DNA from: JAGOEF01 sp964511665
GTDB taxonomy: Bacteria > Bacteroidota > Bacteroidia > Bacteroidales > ML635J-15
Direction of reading: 5' to 3'
Assembly: GCA_964511665.1 (NCBI GenBank)
Contig: CAZEHA010000049.1
Span: 1 to 25,598, forward strand
DNA length: 25,598 bases
Shown: one piece after another, positions 8,395 to 16,116 of the stretch
How positions within the stretch are numbered: position 1 is the first letter of the stretch
How the letters are laid out: each line of letters opens with the position of its first letter
Notes under the pieces: model-generated
Database searches by the model: none
What the model was told of the DNA's origin: nothing
Seen by the model: the letters and a program-made list of their open reading frames with translations, nothing else
Position numbers and translations under genes: made by a program

Positions 8395-11267
8395 CCGATA
8401 TTGTGTTTAAAATCGAAATTCAAGCGGGTGTAAAACGATTGAATTGTTGAAATGCTGAGTTTCAGCTGTTGTAATTCTACCTCGGTTAAGTAGGCGACTT
8501 CAATTTTATTATCGGGTGCATAGGTATTGAATATTTGACGCAACTGGTTGTTGATGCGTAATTTGAGCAGTAAATCGTAGGTTTTCGATATTGCATCGGC
8601 ATCGGCTGAATTGAAAACTTCGATATCGCGCAAAGCGGCAATTCGCATAAATGTATTGTTTTCGGGAAGTTGTGCTTTGAGCGAATACAAGCGTACAATA
8701 TTTACCAAAGGCAGCATAAGTTTTTTAATATCGAGAACCTCATTACCCGTCGATTGCAGACGAATAGATGTTGTGTTTGCCGCCATTTGGTAGAAGAATG
8801 GATCGCTCCTATGCATGCACTGAAGCATATAATTCTTCAGTTCAACAGCAATATCAACGTTGCCATAGGCATACCTGAAATCGAACAACACTTCGGTTTC
8901 GAGTAAATGCTGCGGTACCGGATTTTTAATCCAGTTATCGAAATACGATTTAAAAACCTGTAATGGTCTGCACCATTGCACATTACTTGCCATATAGTTT
9001 CCTTTACAAGCTGCATAACCACATCGAACCAGGCTTTCGGTCATTCGGCTTGCAAACAATTCAAAATACCTAGCAGCGGTTTCGGAAGCCTCATCACTAT
9101 CGGTATCGGCATAAACCAATGCATTGTCCTGATCGGTGGCAAGACTTTGCTCGTTGCGCCCCACACTGCCAAACACCAAAAATGCAAAAGGAACAGGCGC
9201 CGGCCCCAATTCCGCCGTAATGGTGTCGCCAATTATCTTGATGACGGCATCAGATGCCGTCGAAATTAATGCACTGATATGGCGTGCATGAATTCCTGAC
9301 TCACTCATGGCCCTAGCAACCAATGCCAGACGATATTGCAAATTGCCCAAATCATCGAGGCTAACGGCTGCAGCTATCGATTGTAGAATCCAGTTGCCGT
9401 TTTCGGTGAGAATGGGAACCAATTGCGATTCGGAAAAAACACCGTGAATTTTGCCCAAACCATCGACAACCGGCAACACCTTGAGTTTTGATGTATGCAT
9501 GAACCATAAAACTTCAAAAACGGTCTGATTAATATTGCATGAATAATTGGTGGCAGTAACAACATCGCTTACCAAAGCGGCAGAATTAGCCATTGCGTCA
9601 ATATTCTTACGTATATCGGTATCGCTAAGTACTCCAAGGCATTGCCCCGCATTGTTTCGAACAATAATATACTGCGAATCGGATTTGTTCATTGTCGCGG
9701 CAGCATCGCAAATTGGTGTTTGGGGTGTGCAAACCGGAGCATCGGCGGTATAGGCTGAAACGGGTCGCATAAAAACAGCATTCTTATTATATGCTGCTGC
9801 CAGCAAGGCTTTGTTGTCGGCTTCTTGCCTAACCAGTGCATCTACATCCTGCACAAATCCTTCGCAAAACCGCTCACCATCGGCAGTTTTACGCAAAATC
9901 AGCCAAACTGCCACATAACCCGGTTGGCCGGTTTTTCGGCTCAATCGCAACACTTTATTATTGATAAAACCATATTTGAGTATCTGGGCAGTAGTAGTTC
10001 TCAGTTCGGTGGCATCGGCAAACAAATCGTCGATACGAGTCTTCAGCATTTCATCTTTCGATTTAAACCCCAGTATTCGCATGGCCGATTGGGTAGCTTC
10101 GGTAAAACGGCTGTTTCTCGAAAACGATGAACGAAAAAAACCAAAATTCCCAAACTCCCATAAGTTCATACTATCGGCTTGCAACGGTACGGCATCCGAA
10201 TCGGGAAGTCCGGCACGTTGAATCTCGCGAACCAACACAACCAGGGCTTTGTTTCCGGCCACCGAAATTCTCGACATATTCACCAATACCTTAGAGCGCT
10301 GTTTGTTTTTTTGCAGCAGTGTTGTTTCGAGATTTGTAGGCAAATTTTCGGCTGCATACAGGCTTTCGAAATCGCTGAATTCATTATTGAGTCCGGTATC
10401 GGGAAATACATCCCACAAGCCAAGGTCTGCAATTTCGTCGTCGTTGTACCCCAACATGCCTATCAGTGTTTTGTTGGCATACATGTAGTTTTGCAACACC
10501 AGCAGTGCGCCTTCGGTAGAGGCTTCAACCATTGCCCTGTAGCGCTCCTGCGAAATACGCAGTTGTTCTTCGGCTTCGAGGCGTTTGTTATCGAGCAAAA
10601 GGCTTTGCCAGGTCATAAACACAATTAACAGTGCAATAAGCACTGATGAGAGCAAAAGAATGAGTAGAAGCTGATTGCGGAGTTTGGCTATTTCGGCCTG
10701 CACATCGTCGAGATAGATACCTGTACCAATAATCCATTGCCAGGGTTCAAACTTTTTCACATAACTCAGTTTTGGCACTATGCGCGAAGTGTCGTCCATA
10801 AATTGCCACTTGTAGTTAATAAAGCCCTCACCTTGATTTTTTGCAATATCGACTGCTTCAATAAACAACTTTTTACCATCGGGGTCGGAATAATCCTGAA
10901 GATTGGTGCCTGTTAGTTCGTGAATATAGGGGTGCATCAACATGCGCGGCTCCATATCGGTTATCCAGAAATAATCTTTCTTATGAGTGCCATAGCGCAA
11001 GGCTTCAATGTCGGCCATGGCAAGTTGTTGTGCCGTAGTTGCATCAATAGCACCTGTGGTGCTTTCGGTGTAATATTTATGTAAAATGCTCCAGGCGGTT
11101 GACGTAAGCTCCTGCAGCATAATTTTTTTCTGATTTACCGCATTTCGTTCGAAAGCCGGTAAAATAAACGCAAAAACAGTAATCACAAATAAAAGCAGGG
11201 CAATGGTTGCAGGCAGCACAATTCTTTGAAAGAAATTGTTTTTAACCATATTTTTCAGTTTCATCAT
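8391..11267 (-). CDS. Membrane sensor: sCache-PAS-PAS-CBS-CBS-DUF294 nucleotidyltransferase-like protein
   Basis: The 958-residue protein has two membrane helices (about 17-38 and 199-220) around an extracytoplasmic single-Cache domain (about 40-195; KDYFWITDMEPRMLMHPY, GINYKW-like and WIIGTGIYLDDV signatures). Two PAS domains follow (about 238-350 and 365-480), then a CBS pair (about 505-625). A DUF294 nucleotidyltransferase-like domain spans about 635-780, with GSVGRNEQ at 700-707 and TDQDN at 711-715, and a DUF294_C helical domain covers about 785-950. DUF294 proteins resemble the GlnD catalytic fold, and the G-S-x-G-R-x-E-Q and D-x-D residues are retained, so activity is possible though the substrate is unknown. 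CBS-DUF294 proteins accompany VC_2705-type symporters elsewhere. Here the output is fused to a membrane Cache/PAS input, suggesting carboxylate sensing linked to the nearby transporter. It lies 18 nt after the metallophosphoesterase gene. Confidence 0.88.
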   Translation of the reverse strand: MMKLKNMVKNNFFQRIVLPATIALLLFVITVFAFILPAFERNAVNQKKIMLQELTSTAWSILHKYYTESTTGAIDATTAQQLAMADIEALRYGTHKKDYFWITDMEPRMLMHPYIHELTGTNLQDYSDPDGKKLFIEAVDIAKNQGEGFINYKWQFMDDTSRIVPKLSYVKKFEPWQWIIGTGIYLDDVQAEIAKLRNQLLLILLLSSVLIALLIVFMTWQSLLLDNKRLEAEEQLRISQERYRAMVEASTEGALLVLQNYMYANKTLIGMLGYNDDEIADLGLWDVFPDTGLNNEFSDFESLYAAENLPTNLETTLLQKNKQRSKVLVNMSRISVAGNKALVVLVREIQRAGLPDSDAVPLQADSMNLWEFGNFGFFRSSFSRNSRFTEATQSAMRILGFKSKDEMLKTRIDDLFADATELRTTTAQILKYGFINNKVLRLSRKTGQPGYVAVWLILRKTADGERFCEGFVQDVDALVRQEADNKALLAAAYNKNAVFMRPVSAYTADAPVCTPQTPICDAAATMNKSDSQYIIVRNNAGQCLGVLSDTDIRKNIDAMANSAALVSDVVTATNYSCNINQTVFEVLWFMHTSKLKVLPVVDGLGKIHGVFSESQLVPILTENGNWILQSIAAAVSLDDLGNLQYRLALVARAMSESGIHARHISALISTASDAVIKIIGDTITAELGPAPVPFAFLVFGSVGRNEQSLATDQDNALVYADTDSDEASETAARYFELFASRMTESLVRCGYAACKGNYMASNVQWCRPLQVFKSYFDNWIKNPVPQHLLETEVLFDFRYAYGNVDIAVELKNYMLQCMHRSDPFFYQMAANTTSIRLQSTGNEVLDIKKLMLPLVNIVRLYSLKAQLPENNTFMRIAALRDIEVFNSADADAISKTYDLLLKLRINNQLRQIFNTYAPDNKIEVAYLTEVELQQLKLSISTIQSFYTRLNFDFKHNIG

Positions 11268-11285
11268 ATCCCGATATTTACTGCA

Positions 11286-12083
11286 TTACAAATGAAAACG
11301 ACGACTTAGATTTAACGACACCGTAGTAAGTATGCGCTGCCCTGTGTCGAAAACAGCAAAACCGTTCTCGCGTCCATTATCGGCCAAAGCAGGCAGCGCA
11401 ATAGTGCACCTACGTTCTTTAATTTTTTTTATTCCGTACTGATAAAACCTAAAACCGGCCAAAAACTTTGAAGCGAGACTTCGGTTGGGTTGATAGCACA
11501 AACCTACTCCATCGGGATGTAAATGCCCCGAAAAACTGATTTGGCATTCGTGCTTTTCCATAAAGGCAAAGTGTTTCGAAGCATCGGCATTAATACCATT
11601 GAGCGACGACTCGTAGCCGGTAAGATTTGGATATAAATAATGAGAAAACAGCATTTTCAGTCCGTCGGTTTCGTAGAAGCTCGATTCGGGCAACGATTCA
11701 AGATATGCAATTTCGTTGTCGGAAAGCATCACGGGGCTATCGTCGGAATAATGCCATACGCGACCTTCCGACATGCTCAGCTTTTCGGTGTCGCTAAGCC
11801 TGTACCATTCATCGGGGAAGCGAAAATAGGTTTCGTGCTCTGGAAAACGGCTGATATGAAAAATATCGTGGTTGCCTTTAACCACTGCGCTGCAATACTT
11901 TTTAATGAGTAAAATACATTCAGAAGCATTGCGTGTGTGCGCATAAGCAGCCCTTTTGTAAGGATAACCCAATATATCGCCCAAGCAAACTATATGGTCG
12001 CATCGTTCGCGTTCGGCAATAGCTAATGCTTTTTTAAGGCTCACTGCGTCTTCGTGAATATCGGATATTATGGCAATTTTCAA
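11286..12083 (-). CDS. Calcineurin-like metallophosphoesterase
   Basis: A 265-residue cytosolic protein with the full metal-binding motif set of the calcineurin-like phosphoesterase fold: Asp8 and His10 in SDIHED, Asp36 in CLGDILGY, Asn71-His72 in KGNHD, His148 in LFSHYL, and His187/His189 in SGHLHPDG. The compact early motifs and GHLHPDG resemble the YfcE/ApaH-like group, which hydrolyses phosphodiesters or nucleotides with two divalent metals. The substrate cannot be told. It lies between the DUF456 gene (14 nt away) and the sensor gene (18 nt away) on the same strand, so co-transcription is likely. It might turn over a nucleotide made or bound by the DUF294 sensor, but that is speculative. 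Confidence 0.85.
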   Translation of the reverse strand: MKIAIISDIHEDAVSLKKALAIAERERCDHIVCLGDILGYPYKRAAYAHTRNASECILLIKKYCSAVVKGNHDIFHISRFPEHETYFRFPDEWYRLSDTEKLSMSEGRVWHYSDDSPVMLSDNEIAYLESLPESSFYETDGLKMLFSHYLYPNLTGYESSLNGINADASKHFAFMEKHECQISFSGHLHPDGVGLCYQPNRSLASKFLAGFRFYQYGIKKIKERRCTIALPALADNGRENGFAVFDTGQRILTTVSLNLSRRFHL

Positions 12084-12097
12084 ATTTGCGACAAGTA

Positions 12098-12634
12098 TTA
12101 ATTAAACATAGCCTTAACAATTTCGCGAATAAATATATATGCCAGCGAAAAACTCACAATGAGTTTAAGCACAATTCCGGCCATAAGCCCAACAAAAGAA
12201 CCAAATGCGGCTTTCAGCGATTTCGACATTTTTTGGTTATCGTTGAGCACCGGAACATTATCGGGCTTTGTTGCATTGTAATGATATAGTAGTTCTCCGC
12301 AAAGTGCGCCGGCAAATGGTCCAACAAAAATACCGACAGGTCCGAAAAACAATCCTATCAGTAAACCCAACACACTACCCCACACACCCCATTTGCTTCC
12401 TCCAAACTTTTTTGTTCCCCAGGCAGGAATCACATAATCGAGTACGGTAACGGCAACAACCATAACCAGCCAGAACAGTAATCCCGTTGTTGAATAATGC
12501 ACCCACGAAGTAAGATGCAACAGCAACAAACCAATATAACTAAGCGGAGGCCCGGGAATAACCGGCAGAATGCAACCTATGAGGCCTGCAATAATAAATC
12601 CCAATCCGAAACCGGCAAGTAAAAAATCAGCCAT
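12098..12634 (-). CDS. DUF456-family integral membrane protein
   Basis: A 178-residue, very hydrophobic protein with several membrane spans. Its signatures are those of DUF456: LPVIPGPPLS at residues 23-32, DYVIPAWGTKKFGGSKWG in the middle, and a glycine-rich GLLIGLFFGPVGIFVGPF hairpin, with a further membrane span near the C-terminus. The function of DUF456 proteins is unknown, although the two glycine-rich segments suggest an internal repeat and a transporter- or channel-like fold. It starts 6 nt after the lipoprotein gene stop and ends 14 nt before the metallophosphoesterase gene, so it is probably part of the same transcript. Confidence 0.85.
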   Translation of the reverse strand: MADFLLAGFGLGFIIAGLIGCILPVIPGPPLSYIGLLLLHLTSWVHYSTTGLLFWLVMVVAVTVLDYVIPAWGTKKFGGSKWGVWGSVLGLLIGLFFGPVGIFVGPFAGALCGELLYHYNATKPDNVPVLNDNQKMSKSLKAAFGSFVGLMAGIVLKLIVSFSLAYIFIREIVKAMFN

Positions 12635-12640
12635 TGCAAT

Positions 12641-13066
12641 TTATTCTATCGATTCGGGCTTCGAGCTACGAATAATCGTTTCCATAAGCCTGATATCGGC
12701 ATCTAGGGTAACATATGCATAAAAGCGCCCTTTGCTTTTTTTTACTACCTGGCAGGTAACCGCCAGCTCCTGCATCACCGTTTTTTGCGCAATACGCAGC
12801 TTTTGGTTGTAGGCTTCATCGTTTACCTGTGTTTGATTACGGAAATTATCTTCGGCATATTTCATCACTTTTTCGCCCAACTTTTGCTTTGCGTCAACAA
12901 TGGCGATTTCAACGGCAATATCTTCTCGACTACTGCTACCCTGCCCCGAAGCACGCAGCGATTTATTGTTGTCGTATTTGTCGGTATCGGCGCATGGAAT
13001 TGTTGGCGCGCACGACATTATAAGGAAACCCGAAATACATAAAACTATTGCGAAATTTGCTTTCAT
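12641..13066 (-). CDS. LPP20-like lipoprotein
   Basis: The ATG at 13066 gives 141 residues beginning MKANFAIVLCISGFLIMSC, a lipoprotein signal peptide with the acylated cysteine at position 19. The same frame opens further upstream to 13237, but that extension is not signal-like and crosses the intergenic promoter region. The mature part contains SLRASGQGSSSREDIAVEIA followed by a helical segment with DAKQKLGEKVMKYAED, and a final strand RFYAYVTLDADIRLME. This order (glycine-rich strand, alpha helix with a conserved A-x-x-x-A-K pattern, strand) resembles the LPP20 lipoprotein family. The role is unknown. It heads the four-gene minus-strand run and is divergent from the beta-propeller gene. 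Confidence 0.75.
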   Translation of the reverse strand: MKANFAIVLCISGFLIMSCAPTIPCADTDKYDNNKSLRASGQGSSSREDIAVEIAIVDAKQKLGEKVMKYAEDNFRNQTQVNDEAYNQKLRIAQKTVMQELAVTCQVVKKSKGRFYAYVTLDADIRLMETIIRSSKPESIE

Positions 13067-13146
13067 AGCATCAAGTTTTTTGTAAAGATAAATAATTACA
13101 ACAAACAACAGGCCATAGCCAAATAGAATGTATTTAAAAAAAGATG

Positions 13147-13154
13147 TATATTTG
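13147..13154 (+). promoter_or_regulatory. -7 element upstream of the beta-propeller gene
   Basis: TATATTTG in the 162-bp divergent intergenic region matches TAnnTTTG. It predicts a leader of about 67 nt before ATG 13229. No clear -33 TTTG is seen. Confidence 0.5.
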
Positions 13155-13228
13155 ATTTTCGAATTCAACAATTCAACCCAGTTGCAACAGAAAATACAAA
13201 TACTGAATTTATCGAAAAGTCTAATGAT

Positions 13229-15064
13229 ATGAAACAACTATTATTATCAGTGGCAGTTGTACTGCTCATAGCCTGCTCACCGGCAAAGGCGCAGATGCAA
13301 ATAGGCAACAGCATAAATGGTGCAGGTGCCGGCGATCGATGTGGATCATCGGTTTCGATGCCCGATGCCTATACGGTAGCAATAAGCTCACCACTTAACA
13401 TAGGTAACGGCGGATACGAAGGCCATGTTCGTGTTTTTACATTATCGGGTACCGAATGGATTCAAAAAGGCCAAAGTATTATAGGAGAAAATCCGGACGA
13501 CAACACAGGTGTTTCGGTAAGCATGCCCGATGCCAATACAGTAGCCATTGGTTCACATAACAATTCCGACAACGGAGATGCAGCAGGGCATGTAAGAGTG
13601 TTTACATTTGAAGGAAATGTCTGGGCACAAAAAGGAAACGATATTGACGGAGAAGCCGCTTTCGAAAGATCGGGCGTATCGGTAAGTATGCCCAATGCCA
13701 ACACAATTGGAGTTGGGGCCACAGGCAGTAGCGGAATAAATGGCGACAACTACTACGGTGGCACTGTGCGCGTTTATACCTGGGACGGAAACCAATGGGT
13801 ACAAAAAGGCAACAGCATCGACGGCGAAGCTCCCGAAGACCAATCGGGATGGCCCATAAGTATGCCCGATGAAAATACAGTGGCAATGGGCAGTTACCGA
13901 AACAGTGGAAACGGATATTACGCCGGGCATGCACGGGTGTTTGAATGGGATGGCAGCAACTGGGTACAAAAGGGCAGCGACATTGACGGCGAAACCGAGG
14001 GCGATATAGCCGGATGGGCAGTAAGCATGCCCAATGCCAACACAATAGCCGTAACTTATCTGGCCTATAATGGCATTAGCACTGCAGTGGGGCTGTGTCG
14101 GATATTTTCGTGGAACGGAAGCAACTGGGAACAAAAAGGTAATGACATTCTTGGCGAAAGCGCATACGACCAATCGGGTTTTTCGGTGAGTATGCCCGAC
14201 GAAAACACAGTTGCTGTAGGTACGATATTTAACGACGGGAATGGCGACAATTCGGGGCACGTAAGAGTATATAACTGGATAAACAATGAATGGGTGCAAT
14301 ATGGTAACGACATCGACGGAACAGCCCCCACAAACTTTGCGGGATATGCTATTAGCATGCCCGACCACACAACAGTAGCAGTTGCATCGCCCTACAATAA
14401 CGACAATGGGTCGGAAGCAGGGCATGTGCGCATTTTCTCGGTATGCAACAGCGTTGGCAGTATTACCACAGCTGCCTGCGGCAGCTACGTTTCGCCAAGC
14501 GGAAACTTCACATTCACCGAGAGTGGAATGTATTTCGACACTTTAGCCAACTACGCAGGTTGCGACAGCATTATTACCATATACCTTACTGTTACCCATG
14601 TAGATGTTTCGGTAAATGTTTCTTCACCCATTATGCATGCCAACGCCTCAGATGCACAGTACCAATGGCTCGACTGCAACAACAACTACGCCCCCATCGA
14701 AGGTGCCACCTGGCAAACTTATACCGCCACAAGCAACGGGAATTACGCAGTGCAGATAACGTACAACAATTGCACCGACACATCAGAATGTATTGCAATA
14801 AGTGATGTAAGGGTTGAGCCACAACCGGCTGCAGAACAAATAATAATATATCCGAATCCGGTGTATCAAAGCATGTGGGTGAAATATCCATTGGAATGGG
14901 GAACTATGCAATACTATATACACAACAGCACAGGTAATCAAATAAGAAGCGGCACATTGCAATCGGGAAACGGCACAATCGACCTGACAGACATTCCGCC
15001 GGGATTATATTTGCTGCATACCGACAGAAATAGTTTTCACAAATTTGCAGTAACCGGGCCATAA
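13229..15064 (+). CDS. Secreted seven-repeat beta-propeller protein with T9SS sorting domain
   Basis: A 611-residue exported protein. Residues 1-21 are the signal peptide (ending AKA-Q). A lipobox-like LIAC at 13-16 is also present, but cleavage at AKA fits T9SS cargo better. Seven repeats of about 54 residues (about 25-405) follow the pattern DIDGE...GxSVSMPDANTVAIGS...NGxxxGHVRVFxWxGxxWVQKG, as expected for a seven-bladed FG-GAP/integrin-like propeller. Residues about 410-458 are a CGSYVSPSG...SGMYFDT...GCDSIITIYLTV module found in Bacteroidota surface proteins, and about 460-530 an Ig-like module. The tail from about 537 (IIIYPNPVYQSMWV...LTDIPPGLYLLH...FHKFAV) is a type A T9SS sorting domain. 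It is likely attached at the cell surface or secreted; the ligand is unknown. Confidence 0.9.
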   Translation: MKQLLLSVAVVLLIACSPAKAQMQIGNSINGAGAGDRCGSSVSMPDAYTVAISSPLNIGNGGYEGHVRVFTLSGTEWIQKGQSIIGENPDDNTGVSVSMPDANTVAIGSHNNSDNGDAAGHVRVFTFEGNVWAQKGNDIDGEAAFERSGVSVSMPNANTIGVGATGSSGINGDNYYGGTVRVYTWDGNQWVQKGNSIDGEAPEDQSGWPISMPDENTVAMGSYRNSGNGYYAGHARVFEWDGSNWVQKGSDIDGETEGDIAGWAVSMPNANTIAVTYLAYNGISTAVGLCRIFSWNGSNWEQKGNDILGESAYDQSGFSVSMPDENTVAVGTIFNDGNGDNSGHVRVYNWINNEWVQYGNDIDGTAPTNFAGYAISMPDHTTVAVASPYNNDNGSEAGHVRIFSVCNSVGSITTAACGSYVSPSGNFTFTESGMYFDTLANYAGCDSIITIYLTVTHVDVSVNVSSPIMHANASDAQYQWLDCNNNYAPIEGATWQTYTATSNGNYAVQITYNNCTDTSECIAISDVRVEPQPAAEQIIIYPNPVYQSMWVKYPLEWGTMQYYIHNSTGNQIRSGTLQSGNGTIDLTDIPPGLYLLHTDRNSFHKFAVTGP

Positions 15065-15258
15065 GCCTGAGGTGCCACAAGCAATTTATAGAGAAAACAC
15101 CTTTGCTACCAACTGCCTTCGCTTTTAATTTGCATTTGCTGAAGTACACTAATAAGTATTGTTACACGGGAGATAATGTAGCAATTTATTGTGTAATCAA
15201 TAGATATATATTTCGTACAGTGCGTGCCATTTAGTTGCCTTGCAATAGACACATGACT

Positions 15259-15291
15259 TTATCCGTTACTTAACGGTTAAGTAACGGATAA
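15259..15291. repeat. Perfect 33-bp palindrome (16-bp arms, 1-bp centre)
   Basis: The arm TTATCCGTTACTTAAC is followed by G and then its exact reverse complement GTTAAGTAACGGATAA. It contains the 14-bp core CCGTTA-CT-TAACGG (15263-15276), which recurs three times downstream of the zinc-ribbon gene. It occupies the position of the -33 element of that gene's predicted promoter, so it is a candidate operator. A hairpin followed by ATTAAATTTTTT could alternatively act as a terminator for upstream transcripts. Confidence 0.8.
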
Positions 15292-15303
15292 TTAAATTTT
15301 TTG

Positions 15304-15311
15304 TATATTTG
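15304..15311 (+). promoter_or_regulatory. -7 element of the zinc-ribbon gene, predicting a leaderless mRNA
   Basis: TATATTTG ends only 4 bases before the ATG at 15316. With the usual spacing, transcription would start at or within the start codon, so the mRNA would be leaderless or nearly so. Confidence 0.5.
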
Positions 15312-15315
15312 CCGT

Positions 15316-15678
15316 ATGAAATGTAAAATTTGCAATACTGAAGTCGCTGGTAGAAAAGATAAACGATTCTGCTCATTAAAATGCAAAAACGATTATCATA
15401 TCACCTTAAGGGGAGCCACCAAGCAAACCGCATACCCTCTTGACAGAATATTGCACCGCAATAGGTCAATATTACTTGAATTGATGGGACCACGAGCAAA
15501 AAAGAAAATAATTATGCGGTCGGAACTGGTAAAGAAGAAGTTCCAGTTTAAATATTTGACCCACTACAATGTGAACAAACAAGGTAAAACTTACAATCAC
15601 ATTTATGATTTTGCCTGGATGGAATTCTCTGACGATGAAATATTAATTGTTAGGCAAGGGAAACAATGGGTTCCATAA
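15316..15678 (+). CDS. Small zinc-ribbon protein of unknown function
   Basis: The ATG at 15316 gives 120 residues; a TTG five codons earlier lies at the promoter element and is not a likely start. Residues 3-25 carry a treble-clef/zinc-ribbon motif, MKCKICNTE...RFCSLKCKNDYH, with two CxxC-type pairs (Cys3/Cys6 and Cys19/Cys23) that would bind one Zn2+. The rest is basic (RAKKKIIMR, LVKKKFQFKYL) and ends with strands including YNHIYDFAWMEF. The pattern resembles small uncharacterised Bacteroidota proteins with a DUF2116-like ribbon. No membrane segment or enzyme motif is seen, and a nucleic-acid-binding role is possible. It stands alone among palindromes and duplicated sequence, which hints at a self-regulated or recently acquired cassette. 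Confidence 0.75.
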   Translation: MKCKICNTEVAGRKDKRFCSLKCKNDYHITLRGATKQTAYPLDRILHRNRSILLELMGPRAKKKIIMRSELVKKKFQFKYLTHYNVNKQGKTYNHIYDFAWMEFSDDEILIVRQGKQWVP

Positions 15679-16116
15679 AGTGGTTTTATTACTCTGTAAT
15701 TATAATTTCCTTTGCAAACCAACACCTTTAAAGAAATAGCCGTTTATTAACCGTTAGGTAACGGATAATTTTCATATTCACTTTGCACTTTTCTCACATC
15801 GCACTTTCCTTACACACCAATGTTTCTACAGAAATAGTCGTTTATTAACCGTTAGGTAACGGATAATTTTCATATTCACTTTGCACTTTTCTCACATCGC
15901 ACTTTCCTTACACACCAATGTTTCTACAGAAATAGTCGTTTATTAACCGTTAAGTAACGGATAATCCATTTTCGGTCATATAAACAATATTTTTATAACA
16001 AAAGCCCCCACTCTATTTGCGTTCCGTTTCATTAACAAATCATTAAAACACTCGCTAAACAATATCAGGGTTTGCTTGTTAATGTTATAGTTTTAACCGA
16101 ATAACGATAACAAATT
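15679..16116. other. 438-bp non-coding region with palindromes and tandem repeat
   Basis: No gene is supported here. The region holds three CCGTTA-NN-TAACGG palindromes, a 98-bp tandem duplication, and about 150 bp of AT-rich leader before the 2-oxoacid dehydrogenase operon. I could not identify a good TAnnTTTG promoter for that operon. Confidence 0.55.
15741..15965. repeat. 98-bp perfect tandem duplication plus 29-bp partial third copy
   Basis: Bases 15741-15838 and 15839-15936 are identical over 98 bp. A partial third copy runs 15937-15965, with one change (AGGT to AAGT) before diverging. Each copy begins CGTTTATTAACCGTTA and contains the palindrome CCGTTA-NN-TAACGG (15751-15764, 15849-15862, 15947-15960). 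The sequence just before the first copy (ACCAACACC...AAGAAATAG) looks like a decayed earlier unit. Confidence 0.9.

Larger units (their letters stand above)
15065..15315. other. Intergenic region with 33-bp palindrome
   Basis: I find no convincing gene between the beta-propeller stop and the zinc-ribbon start. The only notable structure is the long palindrome and promoter element at its right end, described separately. Confidence 0.5.

Noticed and set aside
13067..13237. N-terminal extension of the LPP20-like lipoprotein
   Set aside because: It would bury a clear lipoprotein signal peptide inside the chain and overlap the divergent promoter.
13553..14425. 290-codon minus-strand frame opposite the beta-propeller
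   Set aside because: It mirrors the repeat period of the real gene and has no signal, motif or promoter of its own.
15065..15258. tRNA or small RNA gene
   Set aside because: No cloverleaf, conserved T-loop or promoter-terminator pair could be made out.
15259..15291. REP/RAYT-type repeat
   Set aside because: There is no RAYT transposase and no GTAG-headed imperfect palindrome.
15741..15965. CRISPR array
   Set aside because: The units are 98-bp identical tandem copies with no unique spacers, and no cas genes are present.
15259..15965. Integron attC sites
   Set aside because: GTTAAGT and GTTAGGT fit GTTRRRY and ACTTAAC fits RYYYAAC, but the paired core sites and hairpin of an attC are not spaced correctly and no integrase is seen. 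The matches are probably chance.
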